Positions 7,663-15,050 of a DNA stretch of 28,675 nt are shown one piece after another. This DNA is from a virus. Position numbers and translations under genes: made by a program. The stretch's first letter is position 1. Each line of letters opens with the position of its first letter. A model generated the notes under the pieces. That model was not told the origin of the DNA and did no database searches. It was given only the letters and a program-made list of their open reading frames with translations. The stretch lies in IMG/VR virus record IMGVR_UViG_3300030118_000820, positions 1-28,675 of that record. One strand, 5' to 3'.

Positions 7663-8292
7663 ATGGCAATTACTAATGGCTACTGTACACAAAACCAGTT
7701 AAAGCAATTTAACGGTATTCCTACTTCAGATACTGCTGATGATGATCTTCTTGATGACGCAATAAATGCGGCCAGTAGGCAAATTGATACTTTTTGTGGA
7801 CGTATCTTTTTTCAACAAAACGCTACTGCACGTAAATTTTTCACAAACGATCTATATAGATTACATGTAGATGATATTTCAACAACTACTGGATTAGTAG
7901 TTAAATATGATGATGATGATGACGGTGTTTATGAAACAACAGTATCTGCTTCAGAATTTCAATTATTACCAATAAATCAAGTAGTTGGTGGAATATTAAT
8001 ATCACCGTTTTACATTGTTGAATTAATATCTGACGGAAACCATGAGTGGCCACTAGATTATTCAAGCAATAGGCCACGTGCAGAAATTACTGCAAAATGG
8101 GGTTATTCAGAAGTTCCAGAGCCAATAAGACAAGCCACACTTATGCTAGCCAGTGAGTTGTTTGCAATGCGTAATGCACCACTAGGGGTTGCTGGTGTAG
8201 GTGACTTTGGTGTTGTTAACATACAACAAAATAGGGAAATCACAAGATTAATTGCACCATTTCGTAAAGGCACTGTTTTTGGGTTAGCGTAA
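7663..8292 (+). CDS. head-tail connector (gp6-like adaptor)
   Basis: Adaptor proteins of this type form a ring below the portal. The 209 residues begin with the pattern of gp6-like connectors: a short start (YCTQNQLKQF), an acidic stretch (SDTADDDLLDDAINAASRQI, about residues 23-42) and an aromatic-rich continuation (DTFCGRIFF). The middle has a beta-rich insertion (DDDDDGVYETTV and following) and the C-terminal half a helix, EPIRQATLMLASELFAMRN. It overlaps the next gene by one base (TAATG). Gene order (capsid, connector, tail completion, tail tube) supports the call. Confidence 0.8.
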   Translation: MAITNGYCTQNQLKQFNGIPTSDTADDDLLDDAINAASRQIDTFCGRIFFQQNATARKFFTNDLYRLHVDDISTTTGLVVKYDDDDDGVYETTVSASEFQLLPINQVVGGILISPFYIVELISDGNHEWPLDYSSNRPRAEITAKWGYSEVPEPIRQATLMLASELFAMRNAPLGVAGVGDFGVVNIQQNREITRLIAPFRKGTVFGLA

Positions 8293-8714
8293 TGGCAACA
8301 ATGGCGCAGATCCGTGACGGTTTAAAAACTACTATTTCAAACATATCTGGACTACGTGTTTATGATACAGTCCCAGATCAAGCAATAAACTTTCCAGTTT
8401 GTTTGTTTATACCAACATCTATTGAGTTTGATCTAGCAATGCAACGTGGCACTGATCGTTATGAATTTGAATTGACTGTTGCAGTACAAAGATCAGATAG
8501 CAGAACTGCACAAGATAAACTAGACGCATTTGTTACTGGATCTGGATCATCAAGCATAAGACAAATAATTTATAATAATAAAACATTAGGCCTAGCAGAC
8601 ACAGACGCTAGAGTTACAGAAATGAATAGTTATGCCGCTGATGTCAGTTTAAATGGAATTGACGCAGTAGGTGCTAATCTTACTATTGAAGTATTTACGA
8701 AAGGAAGTAGTTAA
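8292..8714 (+). CDS. tail completion / tail terminator-like protein
   Basis: The 140-residue protein has the length and position of the protein that caps the tail tube and joins it to the head. It starts with a helix (MAQIRDGLKTTISN) followed by GLRVYDTVPDQAINFP and continues as alternating beta segments (YEFELTVAVQRSD; ANLTIEVFTKG at the end), as in tail terminators of siphoviruses. It overlaps both neighbours by one base (TAATG). The fold is inferred from layout; I see no diagnostic active motif. Confidence 0.65.
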   Translation: MATMAQIRDGLKTTISNISGLRVYDTVPDQAINFPVCLFIPTSIEFDLAMQRGTDRYEFELTVAVQRSDSRTAQDKLDAFVTGSGSSSIRQIIYNNKTLGLADTDARVTEMNSYAADVSLNGIDAVGANLTIEVFTKGSS

Positions 8715-8752
8715 TGGACTGTTGTGGAAACGGTTGTTGTGGGGGTAAGTAA
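8714..8752 (+). CDS. 12-residue Cys-rich micro-ORF (MDCCGNGCCGGK)
   Basis: The upstream gene ends TAA at 8712-8714 and this ATG shares its last base. Its own stop (8750-8752) shares its last base with the ATG of the next gene. The 12 codons therefore fill the gap exactly with TAATG junctions at both ends. The peptide is one third cysteine in a CC-x3-CC arrangement, with Gly and one Lys. Cysteine is rare elsewhere in the structural genes. It could be a real metal- or cluster-binding peptide, or a translated linker that couples the neighbours. Confidence 0.45.
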   Translation: MDCCGNGCCGGK

Positions 8753-8982
8753 TGCCAAAATATAAGATCATAGGTAACAAAAAAGTAATGGGCAAAGAAA
8801 AAGGCAAAACAATTACTATTACTGATGAGCAAGTTGCTAAATCATTAATTAAAGGTGGGCATATTGAAGCTACTACAATTAAAAAAAGACGTGCTAGAAA
8901 AAAAGACGGTACGTTTATAAAAGATGACAAAAGCACACCAGATATTAACGAAGCATGGGAAGAAGTAGAAGATAATGGCTAA
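8752..8982 (+). CDS. 76-residue basic protein of the head-tail region
   Basis: The protein begins with a likely small beta segment (KYKIIGNKKVMGKEKGKTITI), followed by a helix (DEQVAKSLIKGGHIEATTI), a basic patch (KKRRARKKDG) and an acidic tail. The first 45 residues resemble the small domains that phages place near the head-tail join, but I cannot name a family. It begins at a TAATG overlap with the Cys-rich micro-ORF and overlaps the tail tube gene by 8 nt. Confidence 0.75.
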   Translation: MPKYKIIGNKKVMGKEKGKTITITDEQVAKSLIKGGHIEATTIKKRRARKKDGTFIKDDKSTPDINEAWEEVEDNG

Positions 8983-9700
8983 ATTTGTATTTAATGACGG
9001 TAAAGTTTTCAGTGGTGGATATGATCTATCAGATCACGTTACTAATGTAAACCTTGAACTTACTGCTGAAGAATTAGACGCAACAACACTGCAATCTGGT
9101 GGATTTACAGAAAAACTTGCCGGGCTTAAAAATTCAGAATTGACATTGGACGGTTTTTATGAAGCTGGCGCAAATAAGCCAGACGCACTTCTTGGTACTT
9201 CAGTAGGTAATGAATTGATTGTAACAACCGTGCCAGACGCGGGTGTTGGCAATATTGCTTACTTTACTAAGTCAAGGGAATTTAGTTATGAAATCTTTGG
9301 CGAAGTAGGTGAGATCGCACCATTTAGCGTAACAAAGTCACAATCGTCAGAAATCATGGTGCGTGGCACAATAGCGCTTGACGGTGCAATAACTGCTTCT
9401 GGTAACTCTACTGGCGCTAATTTAGGTGCAGTAGGCGCAACAGAAAAATGTTATGTAGCGATCCATTGTACAAGTGTTAGTGGTACTTCTACACCAACAA
9501 TAACTTTTAAATTACAATCAGATGATAATTCAAGTTTTACAAGTCCAACTGATAGGATCACATTTACTGGGATAACTGCAATAGGTGCAGACTTTCAAAG
9601 TGTTGCTGGTGCGATCACTGATACACATTGGCGTTTAAATTACACTGTATCTGGCACAAACCCAAGTTTTAATATTCATGCAACAGTTGGCATAGAATAA
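8975..9700 (+). CDS. tail tube protein 1, with extra C-terminal domain
   Basis: The first 120 residues match the second tube protein (9760-10167): both begin MAKFV and share YDLSDHV/VDLSDHV, LEL...EELD/EEID and a GLK-(N/S)-(S/G)-x-L segment. A second beta-rich domain of about 100 residues follows (from about 135: ASGNSTGANLGAVGA through TDHWRLNYTVSGTNPS), rich in Ser, Thr and Gly as in Ig-like decorations of tail tubes. It would stack into the tube with the extra domain outside. Which of the two tube genes supplies the main tube is not evident; the added domain favours this one as a decorated variant or tail-end ring. It overlaps the previous gene by 8 nt. Confidence 0.75.
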   Translation: MAKFVFNDGKVFSGGYDLSDHVTNVNLELTAEELDATTLQSGGFTEKLAGLKNSELTLDGFYEAGANKPDALLGTSVGNELIVTTVPDAGVGNIAYFTKSREFSYEIFGEVGEIAPFSVTKSQSSEIMVRGTIALDGAITASGNSTGANLGAVGATEKCYVAIHCTSVSGTSTPTITFKLQSDDNSSFTSPTDRITFTGITAIGADFQSVAGAITDTHWRLNYTVSGTNPSFNIHATVGIE

Positions 9701-9759
9701 CACACATAACAAATCTAAATATATAATATTTACAATTAAATCAAGAAAGGATTTATTAA
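9701..9759 (+). promoter_or_regulatory. leader of the second tail tube gene
   Basis: This 59-bp gap begins with CACACA (9701-9706), contains TATAAT within AAATATATAATATTTACA (its last 11 bases match those before the capsid gene), and ends with an AAGAAAGGA ribosome-binding site. It is one of few real gaps in the structural operon and precedes a gene expected to need high expression, so an internal promoter or processing site is plausible. Confidence 0.4.
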
Positions 9760-10167
9760 ATGGCAAAATTTGTATTAACAGACGCAAGTTTGGTTATCAA
9801 TAGCGTTGATCTATCAGATCACGTAGCTAGTGTGACACTTGAACTTAATTCTGAAGAAATAGATACTACGGCTATGGGATCAACCTTTATGAGCAAAACG
9901 GGTGGTTTGAAGTCTGGAAATTTGAGCATAGATTTTCAAGCTGACTTTGCAAGTTCTGAAGTTGACGCAACAATGTTCCCGCTTTTTGGATCAACAACAA
10001 CATTTGTTTTAAAACCAACAAGTGGAGCAGTAAGCGCAACAAACCCAAGTTATAGTGGATCTATCCTTGTTAACCAACATATCCCAGTTGCTAACGCAGT
10101 GGGTGAATTAGCAACAATGTCCGTTACGTTTCCAACAAGCGGTACAATAACAAGAGCTACTTCCTAG
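9760..10167 (+). CDS. tail tube protein 2 (major tail protein candidate)
   Basis: The 135-residue protein has the size of a minimal siphovirus tail tube subunit and the expected beta layout: LVINSVDLSDHVASVTLEL, then STFMSKTGGLKSGNLSIDFQ, with a closing segment ELATMSVTFPTSGTITRA. It is a paralogue of the preceding gene without the added domain. It has its own leader and a strong AAGAAAGGA ribosome-binding site, and it directly precedes the frameshifted tail chaperone, as major tail proteins usually do. Both facts favour it as the main tube protein. Its stop shares one base with the chaperone GTG start. Confidence 0.8.
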   Translation: MAKFVLTDASLVINSVDLSDHVASVTLELNSEEIDTTAMGSTFMSKTGGLKSGNLSIDFQADFASSEVDATMFPLFGSTTTFVLKPTSGAVSATNPSYSGSILVNQHIPVANAVGELATMSVTFPTSGTITRATS

Positions 10168-10421
10168 TGGGTAACATAACCGTCACAATGTCTGACGGCA
10201 CAACTTACGAATTAAAGATAAAACCAGCTGACATAGTCAAGTTTGAAAGAAAATTTGATGTGCCAATATCTGAACTTACTGAAACGCAAAAGTATGAGTG
10301 GATATTGTATTTAGCTTGGTTATCTGCAAAACGCAATGGCGTTACAGATGACTATGACGCTTGGATTGAAAAAGTTGAAGAAATAGACGTTAAAGGTGGA
10401 ACTGATAACCCAAAAGGGTAA
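10167..10421 (+). CDS. tail assembly chaperone, frame-0 product (gpG-like)
   Basis: The 84-residue protein begins at GTG (TAGTG overlap with the tail tube stop). A small N-terminal beta part (ITVTMSDGTTYELKIKPADI) is followed by a helical part (KFERKFDVPISELTETQKYEWILYLAWLSA split by turns), the usual layout of siphovirus tail chaperones that hold the tape measure during assembly. Just before the stop, the codons AAC CCA AAA carry the heptamer C CCA AAA in the correct phase, so some ribosomes should shift -1 and make a longer fusion. Position between tail tube and tape measure genes is classic. Confidence 0.85.
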   Translation: MGNITVTMSDGTTYELKIKPADIVKFERKFDVPISELTETQKYEWILYLAWLSAKRNGVTDDYDAWIEKVEEIDVKGGTDNPKG

Positions 10422-10561
10422 ACAAGTTCATTGACGTAGTTGCTTTAATTAGCTTGGAAAGTGGGATAAGTCCCAATGAGATAATGAACTTGGACATGGA
10501 TATGTTTGAAGCACTTTTTGCAATGATTAAAAAAAGAAATAGCAATGGTAGCGAAACTTAA
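10167..10561 (+). CDS. tail assembly chaperone, -1 frameshift fusion (gpGT-like)
   Basis: After decoding through 10415, a -1 shift reads AGG GTA AAC AAG and stays open for 48 codons to TAA at 10559-10561, giving a 131-residue fusion. The added part (FIDVVALISLESGISPNE, then IMNLDMDMFEALFAMIKKRN) is helical and resembles the T-extension of lambda-type chaperones, which binds the tail tube or recruits it to the tape measure. There is no start codon with a good ribosome-binding site at the head of this stretch, so frameshifting is the natural way to translate it. Its end overlaps the next gene by 17 nt. Confidence 0.8.
10409..10415 (+). promoter_or_regulatory. -1 frameshift slippery site CCCAAAA
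   Basis: The heptamer fits X XXY YYZ in the reading phase of the upstream chaperone (aaC CCA AAA ggg taa). The zero-frame stop comes 4 nt after it. I did not find an obvious strong stem immediately downstream, so stimulation may depend on the nearby stop or on weak structure. Confidence 0.8.
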
Positions 10562-11114
10562 TCATTTAGCAATTGACAATACTGAAGTAAAAGCAATTGT
10601 TAAAGAACTAACACGTTATGGCAAAAAAGACGTGTTAAACGCGCTACGTAAATTCAATAGGGAAATAGCAAAAGAAGTATCTGACAAAGCTAGATCACTA
10701 GGTGCAAAACAACCAGTGCCAAAAGCAGTTAGATCTACAAAAAACATAAAACCACAAGCAACAAGAACACAAGCCAAAATAAAAATAGGTAAGCCAAGTA
10801 ACAGACAACCGTCTGCACTATCAATGGAATTTGGTCGTGATAGTTTGCTTGTACCCGTACGCGGATCATCTAAAATGCGTAAGATAGATCGTAACGCAGT
10901 TGGTAAATTACGTTATTCCAGACGTGGTGCAACATTTCCATATAGACGTTGGATTGGAAACCAATATGCGTCTGGTACTTCAAGTTTTGGTAAATTTGGT
11001 AAGGGTGGTTATGTTGTACAAAGAACTGTTGCAAATGAACAAGATAGAATTATGTCAACGTATAATGATCGCCTTTATGAAGCATTGGCAAGATCAATAG
11101 GAAAGAAAATATAA
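10545..11114 (+). CDS. HK97 gp10-like tail protein (probable)
   Basis: The 189-residue basic protein has an N-terminal helix pair (VKELTRYGKKDVLNALRKFN, then REIAKEVSDKAR) typical of gp10-like tail-completion or minor tail proteins, where a subunit begins with alternating charged helices. The rest is basic and rich in aromatic residues (RRGATFPYRRWIGNQYASG). It sits between the tail chaperone and the tape measure, unlike the usual gp10 position ahead of the tube gene, which lowers certainty. Its ATG lies inside the frameshift extension of the chaperone, 17 nt overlapping. The final residues (ARSIGKKI) run directly into the next start. Confidence 0.55.
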   Translation: MVAKLNHLAIDNTEVKAIVKELTRYGKKDVLNALRKFNREIAKEVSDKARSLGAKQPVPKAVRSTKNIKPQATRTQAKIKIGKPSNRQPSALSMEFGRDSLLVPVRGSSKMRKIDRNAVGKLRYSRRGATFPYRRWIGNQYASGTSSFGKFGKGGYVVQRTVANEQDRIMSTYNDRLYEALARSIGKKI

Positions 11115-12539
11115 ATGGTAAAAATTAATCGTGAAGCAGTCATTAGCATTATTGGTAATGTTGACGGATTAGTTAAAGGCATTACACGTGGACAACGTGC
11201 ATTACAAGGTTTTGGCAAAGTTGCTGGTGGTATAGCCAAAGTAGGTGCAACTGCTATTGCTGGGCTTGGTGTTGCCGCTGGTACAGTTGGCAAAGAAATG
11301 GTCAACCTTGCTTCTAGTGCAAAGGAAGCTGGATCTGCATTTGACGTTGTTTTTGGAACTGGTGAAAGTGGTCAACAACTAAACGCTTTTGTTGAAGAAT
11401 TTGCAAACAAAGCTGGTATGGCCAATTTTGAATTGCAAGATCTTCTTAAAACAACTGGTCAAGTTGTACAATCTGTTGGATTTACTGCTGAAGAAAGTGC
11501 CAAACTTGGTGAAGAACTAGCAATTGTTGCTGGTGACGTAGCGGCATTTAATAACGTTCAAGGTGGTGCAACACCAGTTATGCAAGCATTTACCAAAGCA
11601 TTATTAGGTGAACGTGAAAGTCTAAAAACTTACGGTATAACAATTATGGAAGCAGATGTGCAAACACAAGCATTTGCAATGACTGGTAAAGAAAACGCAA
11701 AACAACTTACCCAGCAAGAAAAAGCAATGGCCACTTTAGAATTAATTAAAAAACGGTCATTAGTCACACAAGGTTATTTAAATGCAGAACAAGAAAGTTT
11801 TGCGGCCAAATCAAATGAAGCACGTGCAAAGCTAACTGAACTTAAAGCAACAATGGGTGAAGAATTACTGCCTATTGCAGAAGCATTGTTACCAGTTATT
11901 GTTGATCTGGTACAAGAGATCGGCCCGCAATTAGTTGGTGCAATTCAAGCAGTAGCACCATTTGTATCTGCTATTGGTCAATTGATATCACAACTTGCGC
12001 CACCAATATTAACAATCGTATCACTATTGCTGACAATGCTAGCGCCAGCATTTAGAAAGTTTACAGAAATAGTTGAAAAACATATAACACCGTTTTTAGT
12101 TAACTTACCTAAAAACTTTGAAAAAATGATAAATGCAATAATTAATGGATTTAATAGATTTGCAGATAAATTAAACAGTTTTGCAGAAAAAGCGCAAAAC
12201 ATTTTGGGCAAAATAGGAATTAAATTAGATATACCAAAACTAAGAAAGTTTGAAAATATTAGTTTAGGTTTTGCCGAAAAAGAAGTTAAAAGATTAACAC
12301 CAGATGAAATAGACGCACAAAGGGAAGCTGACGCATTACTTGCAAGAGTACCGTCAAGCAACTTTGCTGGTGCTGGTAGGCGATCAGATTTGAACGTAAC
12401 TATGAATATAAACGGTGGTGGCAATCCAGACGAAGTTGCTAGAAAAACTGCTGAAGAATTGAAGAAGTTTACTGATAAAAATGGAACACTAGGGCGTGTT
12501 GGTATCGGTGGTGGTGGATCTGGGGTTGTCATAGTCTAA
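11115..12539 (+). CDS. tape measure protein (short)
   Basis: The tape measure fills the tail tube, sets its length and takes part in DNA entry. This 474-residue version has the family signature: a Gly/Ala-rich hydrophobic start (FGKVAGGIAKVGATAIAGLG), the conserved block EAGSAFDVVFGTGESGQQLN through LGEELAIVAGDVAAFNNVQGG (about 70-150), then LLGERESLKTYGI (160s), and two hydrophobic spans (LLPVIVDLVQEIGPQLVGAI and ILTIVSLLLTMLAPAFRKF, about 260-320). At about 1.5 angstrom per residue it predicts a tail near 70 nm, at the short end for siphoviruses. The C-terminal 60 residues are Gly-rich. It overlaps the tail-tip gene by one base (TAATG). Confidence 0.93.
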   Translation: MVKINREAVISIIGNVDGLVKGITRGQRALQGFGKVAGGIAKVGATAIAGLGVAAGTVGKEMVNLASSAKEAGSAFDVVFGTGESGQQLNAFVEEFANKAGMANFELQDLLKTTGQVVQSVGFTAEESAKLGEELAIVAGDVAAFNNVQGGATPVMQAFTKALLGERESLKTYGITIMEADVQTQAFAMTGKENAKQLTQQEKAMATLELIKKRSLVTQGYLNAEQESFAAKSNEARAKLTELKATMGEELLPIAEALLPVIVDLVQEIGPQLVGAIQAVAPFVSAIGQLISQLAPPILTIVSLLLTMLAPAFRKFTEIVEKHITPFLVNLPKNFEKMINAIINGFNRFADKLNSFAEKAQNILGKIGIKLDIPKLRKFENISLGFAEKEVKRLTPDEIDAQREADALLARVPSSNFAGAGRRSDLNVTMNINGGGNPDEVARKTAEELKKFTDKNGTLGRVGIGGGGSGVVIV

Positions 12540-13771
12540 TGGCACAACCAACAGTACGTGTACGTGTAGGGTTTACTGCTAATGAATTTACCTTAGATGA
12601 CGCAATACGTGGCCTTTTAGGAACAGGCGAACTTGGTGGCGCAGTATCATTATCAGATGTAACAAGTGATGTTCAAAGTATTACTATTAATCGTGGTAGA
12701 TCTAAAGACTTAGAAAGTTTTTTTACAGGATCTTGTACAGTGCGTTTGCTTAACAACACAAGAAAGTATGAAAATACAAATACATCAAGTCCATTTTCAC
12801 CGGGTATTGAGCCACTTATAGCTATACACATTGACGCAACAACTGACGGTGGCAGTAGTTATGAAGATTTATTTGTTGGATTTGTTACTGACATAAATCT
12901 TACTTATCCAGACAAATCAAATTCATTTGCAGATTTTGTAGCGTCTGACGCATTTATGAAAATTGCAAATACAGAAATTGTAAATCAATCATTTTCTTCT
13001 ACAACAAGTGGCGCAATGATTGAAGCAGTTTTAGATAATACTGACGTTAAATTTAGCGCTGGTGACAGAGATATTGAAACTGGATTATCTACAATGCAAG
13101 CGTTTTCAGATTTAAGTGGAAATACATTATCTATTTTGCAACAAATAGAACAATCTGAAAATGGGTTATTATTTATTTCTAAAAGTGGTAATTTAACTTT
13201 TAAGTCAAGGCATACAACGTTTCCGTCTAGTTCTGTTGCTACATTTAGTGATGACGGTAGTGATGTACCATATATATCAGTTGATTATGTAAATGATGAT
13301 AATGAAATTTACAATGTTATAAATTTAACTAGAAATGGTGGAACTACACAAACTGCTGAAGATTTAGCAAGTCAAGGTAAATATCTTGTAAGAACATTAT
13401 CTAGGGATAGTTTATTTAACAATACAGATACAGAAGTTCTAGACGCTTCAAATTTTTTACTTAGTAAATTTAAGGACGCACTAATTAGGTTTGATAATTT
13501 AATTGTTGATGTAAAAGAAGCAACAACATCTAATCAGAATACGATTTTGGCTAGGGAAGTTGGTGACATAGTACAAGTAGAACTAACCCCAACTGGAAGT
13601 GGATCACCAGCACAAATACAAACATTAGAAATTATTGATAGCATTAGTTATTCAATAACACCAGATATATTTACTTGCACGTATATGTTGTCAAATGCTG
13701 ATGTACAAGCATTTTTTAGGTTAAATAATACTTTATTTGGGGTATTAGATACAGACAAGTTAGGTTATTAA
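12539..13771 (+). CDS. tail-tip / minor tail protein (hub type)
   Basis: The 410-residue protein directly follows the tape measure, where siphoviruses encode distal tail and hub proteins. The N-terminal part (about 1-130) is beta-rich with ITINRGRSKDLESFFTGSCTVRLLNNTRKYE and FVGFVTDIN, a pattern found in actinophage minor tail proteins that combine an oligosaccharide-binding-like domain with hub domains. The middle has NTLSILQQIEQSENGLLFIS, typical of phage hub proteins, and the end (EVGDIVQVELTPTGSG, YSITPDIFTCTYML) is a closing beta domain. No separate distal tail protein is evident, so this one may serve both roles. It overlaps the tape measure stop by one base. Confidence 0.75.
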   Translation: MAQPTVRVRVGFTANEFTLDDAIRGLLGTGELGGAVSLSDVTSDVQSITINRGRSKDLESFFTGSCTVRLLNNTRKYENTNTSSPFSPGIEPLIAIHIDATTDGGSSYEDLFVGFVTDINLTYPDKSNSFADFVASDAFMKIANTEIVNQSFSSTTSGAMIEAVLDNTDVKFSAGDRDIETGLSTMQAFSDLSGNTLSILQQIEQSENGLLFISKSGNLTFKSRHTTFPSSSVATFSDDGSDVPYISVDYVNDDNEIYNVINLTRNGGTTQTAEDLASQGKYLVRTLSRDSLFNNTDTEVLDASNFLLSKFKDALIRFDNLIVDVKEATTSNQNTILAREVGDIVQVELTPTGSGSPAQIQTLEIIDSISYSITPDIFTCTYMLSNADVQAFFRLNNTLFGVLDTDKLGY

Positions 13772-13816
13772 TGACACACAATATAGAACAGAAACAAGAA
13801 AGGATAAACTGAAAAC
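13772..13816 (+). promoter_or_regulatory. leader with CACACAAT motif
   Basis: This 45-bp gap holds CACACAAT at 13775-13782, 42 nt before the start codon, and GAAAGGATAAAC close to it. The leader at 18353-18394 has the same motif at the same distance and a similar GAAAGATAAGATAAAC, so the two share origin or function. Confidence 0.4.
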
Positions 13817-14695
13817 ATGGCATTATCTGGATATAAAGAATTTGCAACTGGTGAAGTTTTAACTGCTTCTGACGTTAATGCGTATTTAATGCAAGCGATC
13901 ATGGTTTTTGCTGATAGTAGCGCAAGGGATAGTGGTATTGCAAGCGCCAAACGTGAAGAAGGGCAATTTGTATTTCTAAAAGATACCAATACGCTACAAT
14001 TTTATGACGGATCTGCTTTCGTAAATTTTATTGGGGACGGTGATATTACTGGTGTCACTGCTGGAACTGCATTATCTGGTGGTGGTACTTCTGGCGCAGT
14101 CACACTAAATGTTGACATAAACAGTGCTTCTTCTGGAACAGTTGCCAGTGCTGATGAAATATTAATTGCTGATGTTTCTGATAGTAATAATATTAAAAAG
14201 GTAACTGCACAAACTGTTGCTGATTTAGCTTCTGTAACTGCATTAACTACAAATGTAACTGTTAAAGTAGCTGATGACGGTAGTGGTAGCCAAAACGTAT
14301 TTTATTTTTTAAGTGGATCTGACACTGGTGCTGGCACTAAATCTTCTGCATTTGATATTTATTTTGGTATGAAAATTAAGTTTGATTTATCAGATAGTTC
14401 ACTTGCTACACACAATTTTAAATTTTCTACAACACAAGACGGTACGCACAATTCTGGATCAGAATTTACTACAAACGTAACTACGTCTGGTACACCCGGT
14501 AGCGCTAACGCATTTGTGCAATTAGAAGTGACACCAGAAACAATGGGTACTGCAACTGCAACTGGATCTACGATTGAAACTTTATATTATTATTGTTCAA
14601 ATCATGCTGGTATGGGTGGTAATGGTAGATTAAGTTTGTACCCAGCGGCCGCTTCTGCTGGGGTAAGTTTGGGATTAGTATTAGCATTAAGCTAG
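13817..14695 (+). CDS. tail-tip or fibre protein with cupredoxin-like C-terminal domain
   Basis: The first 75 residues (EFATGEVLTASDVNAYLMQA ... GQFVFLKDTNTLQFYDG) are the widespread marine-phage tail fibre start. Residues 78-110 (GVTAGTALSGGGTSGAVTLN) are a fibre shaft repeat often seen in such proteins. The C-terminal 100 residues look like a cupredoxin: H199 in THNFKF, then YYYCSNHAGMGG with C260, H263 and M266, spaced as type-1 copper ligands. Whether copper is bound is unknown; such domains recur in marine phage structural proteins. It follows the tail hub gene and precedes the spike cassettes. The last residues (AGVSLGLVLALS) are hydrophobic. Confidence 0.7.
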   Translation: MALSGYKEFATGEVLTASDVNAYLMQAIMVFADSSARDSGIASAKREEGQFVFLKDTNTLQFYDGSAFVNFIGDGDITGVTAGTALSGGGTSGAVTLNVDINSASSGTVASADEILIADVSDSNNIKKVTAQTVADLASVTALTTNVTVKVADDGSGSQNVFYFLSGSDTGAGTKSSAFDIYFGMKIKFDLSDSSLATHNFKFSTTQDGTHNSGSEFTTNVTTSGTPGSANAFVQLEVTPETMGTATATGSTIETLYYYCSNHAGMGGNGRLSLYPAAASAGVSLGLVLALS

Positions 14696-14712
14696 AAAGG
14701 AAAAAATAGACT

Positions 14713-15039
14713 ATGCCGGATACGCTTCATAGTGTTCAAGGAGTTCTAGGAACTTCTGCTGGTGATATTGTTGACGCAGTACCGTCATCAACAACTGAAA
14801 CTGTTATTGGTATATTATTATCAAACGTAAGTTCCAGTAGTGCTGATGTTACAGTTGATCTAAGTGTTACAAAATCTGGTGGATCATTAAGACACATTTT
14901 AAATGATGTATCTTTACCATTTGGAACAACAATAGAAATAACAACTAAGATCACCTTAGAAACTGGGGACAAGTTACAGGGGTTATGTTCAGCGGCTTCA
15001 AGTGCTGAATATAACGTATCATTTTTGCGTCAAACCTAA
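14713..15039 (+). CDS. small beta-rich virion protein (tail-tip accessory)
   Basis: The 108 residues are Ser/Thr-rich with regular beta segments (TETVIGILLSNVSSSSADVT, PFGTTIEITTKITLETGDKL, YNVSFLRQT). The alternation of a receptor-like first half and the stretch TLETGDKLQGLCSAAS recall small phage tail or decoration proteins of the sandwich type, but no named family is certain. It sits inside the tail-tip cluster, with an AGAAAGGA ribosome-binding site 12 nt upstream, and is probably a virion component. Confidence 0.6.
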   Translation: MPDTLHSVQGVLGTSAGDIVDAVPSSTTETVIGILLSNVSSSSADVTVDLSVTKSGGSLRHILNDVSLPFGTTIEITTKITLETGDKLQGLCSAASSAEYNVSFLRQT

Positions 15040-15050
15040 GGGGGTAATTT

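Noticed and set aside
10900-11100. 66-codon + strand frame within the gp10-like gene
   Set aside because: It is out of frame inside a well-supported gene, without ribosome-binding site or family likeness.
11978-12532. 184-codon open frame on the - strand
   Set aside because: It lies wholly inside the tape measure gene, is low complexity (Ser/Leu/Pro) and has no ribosome-binding site; it is a shadow of codon bias.
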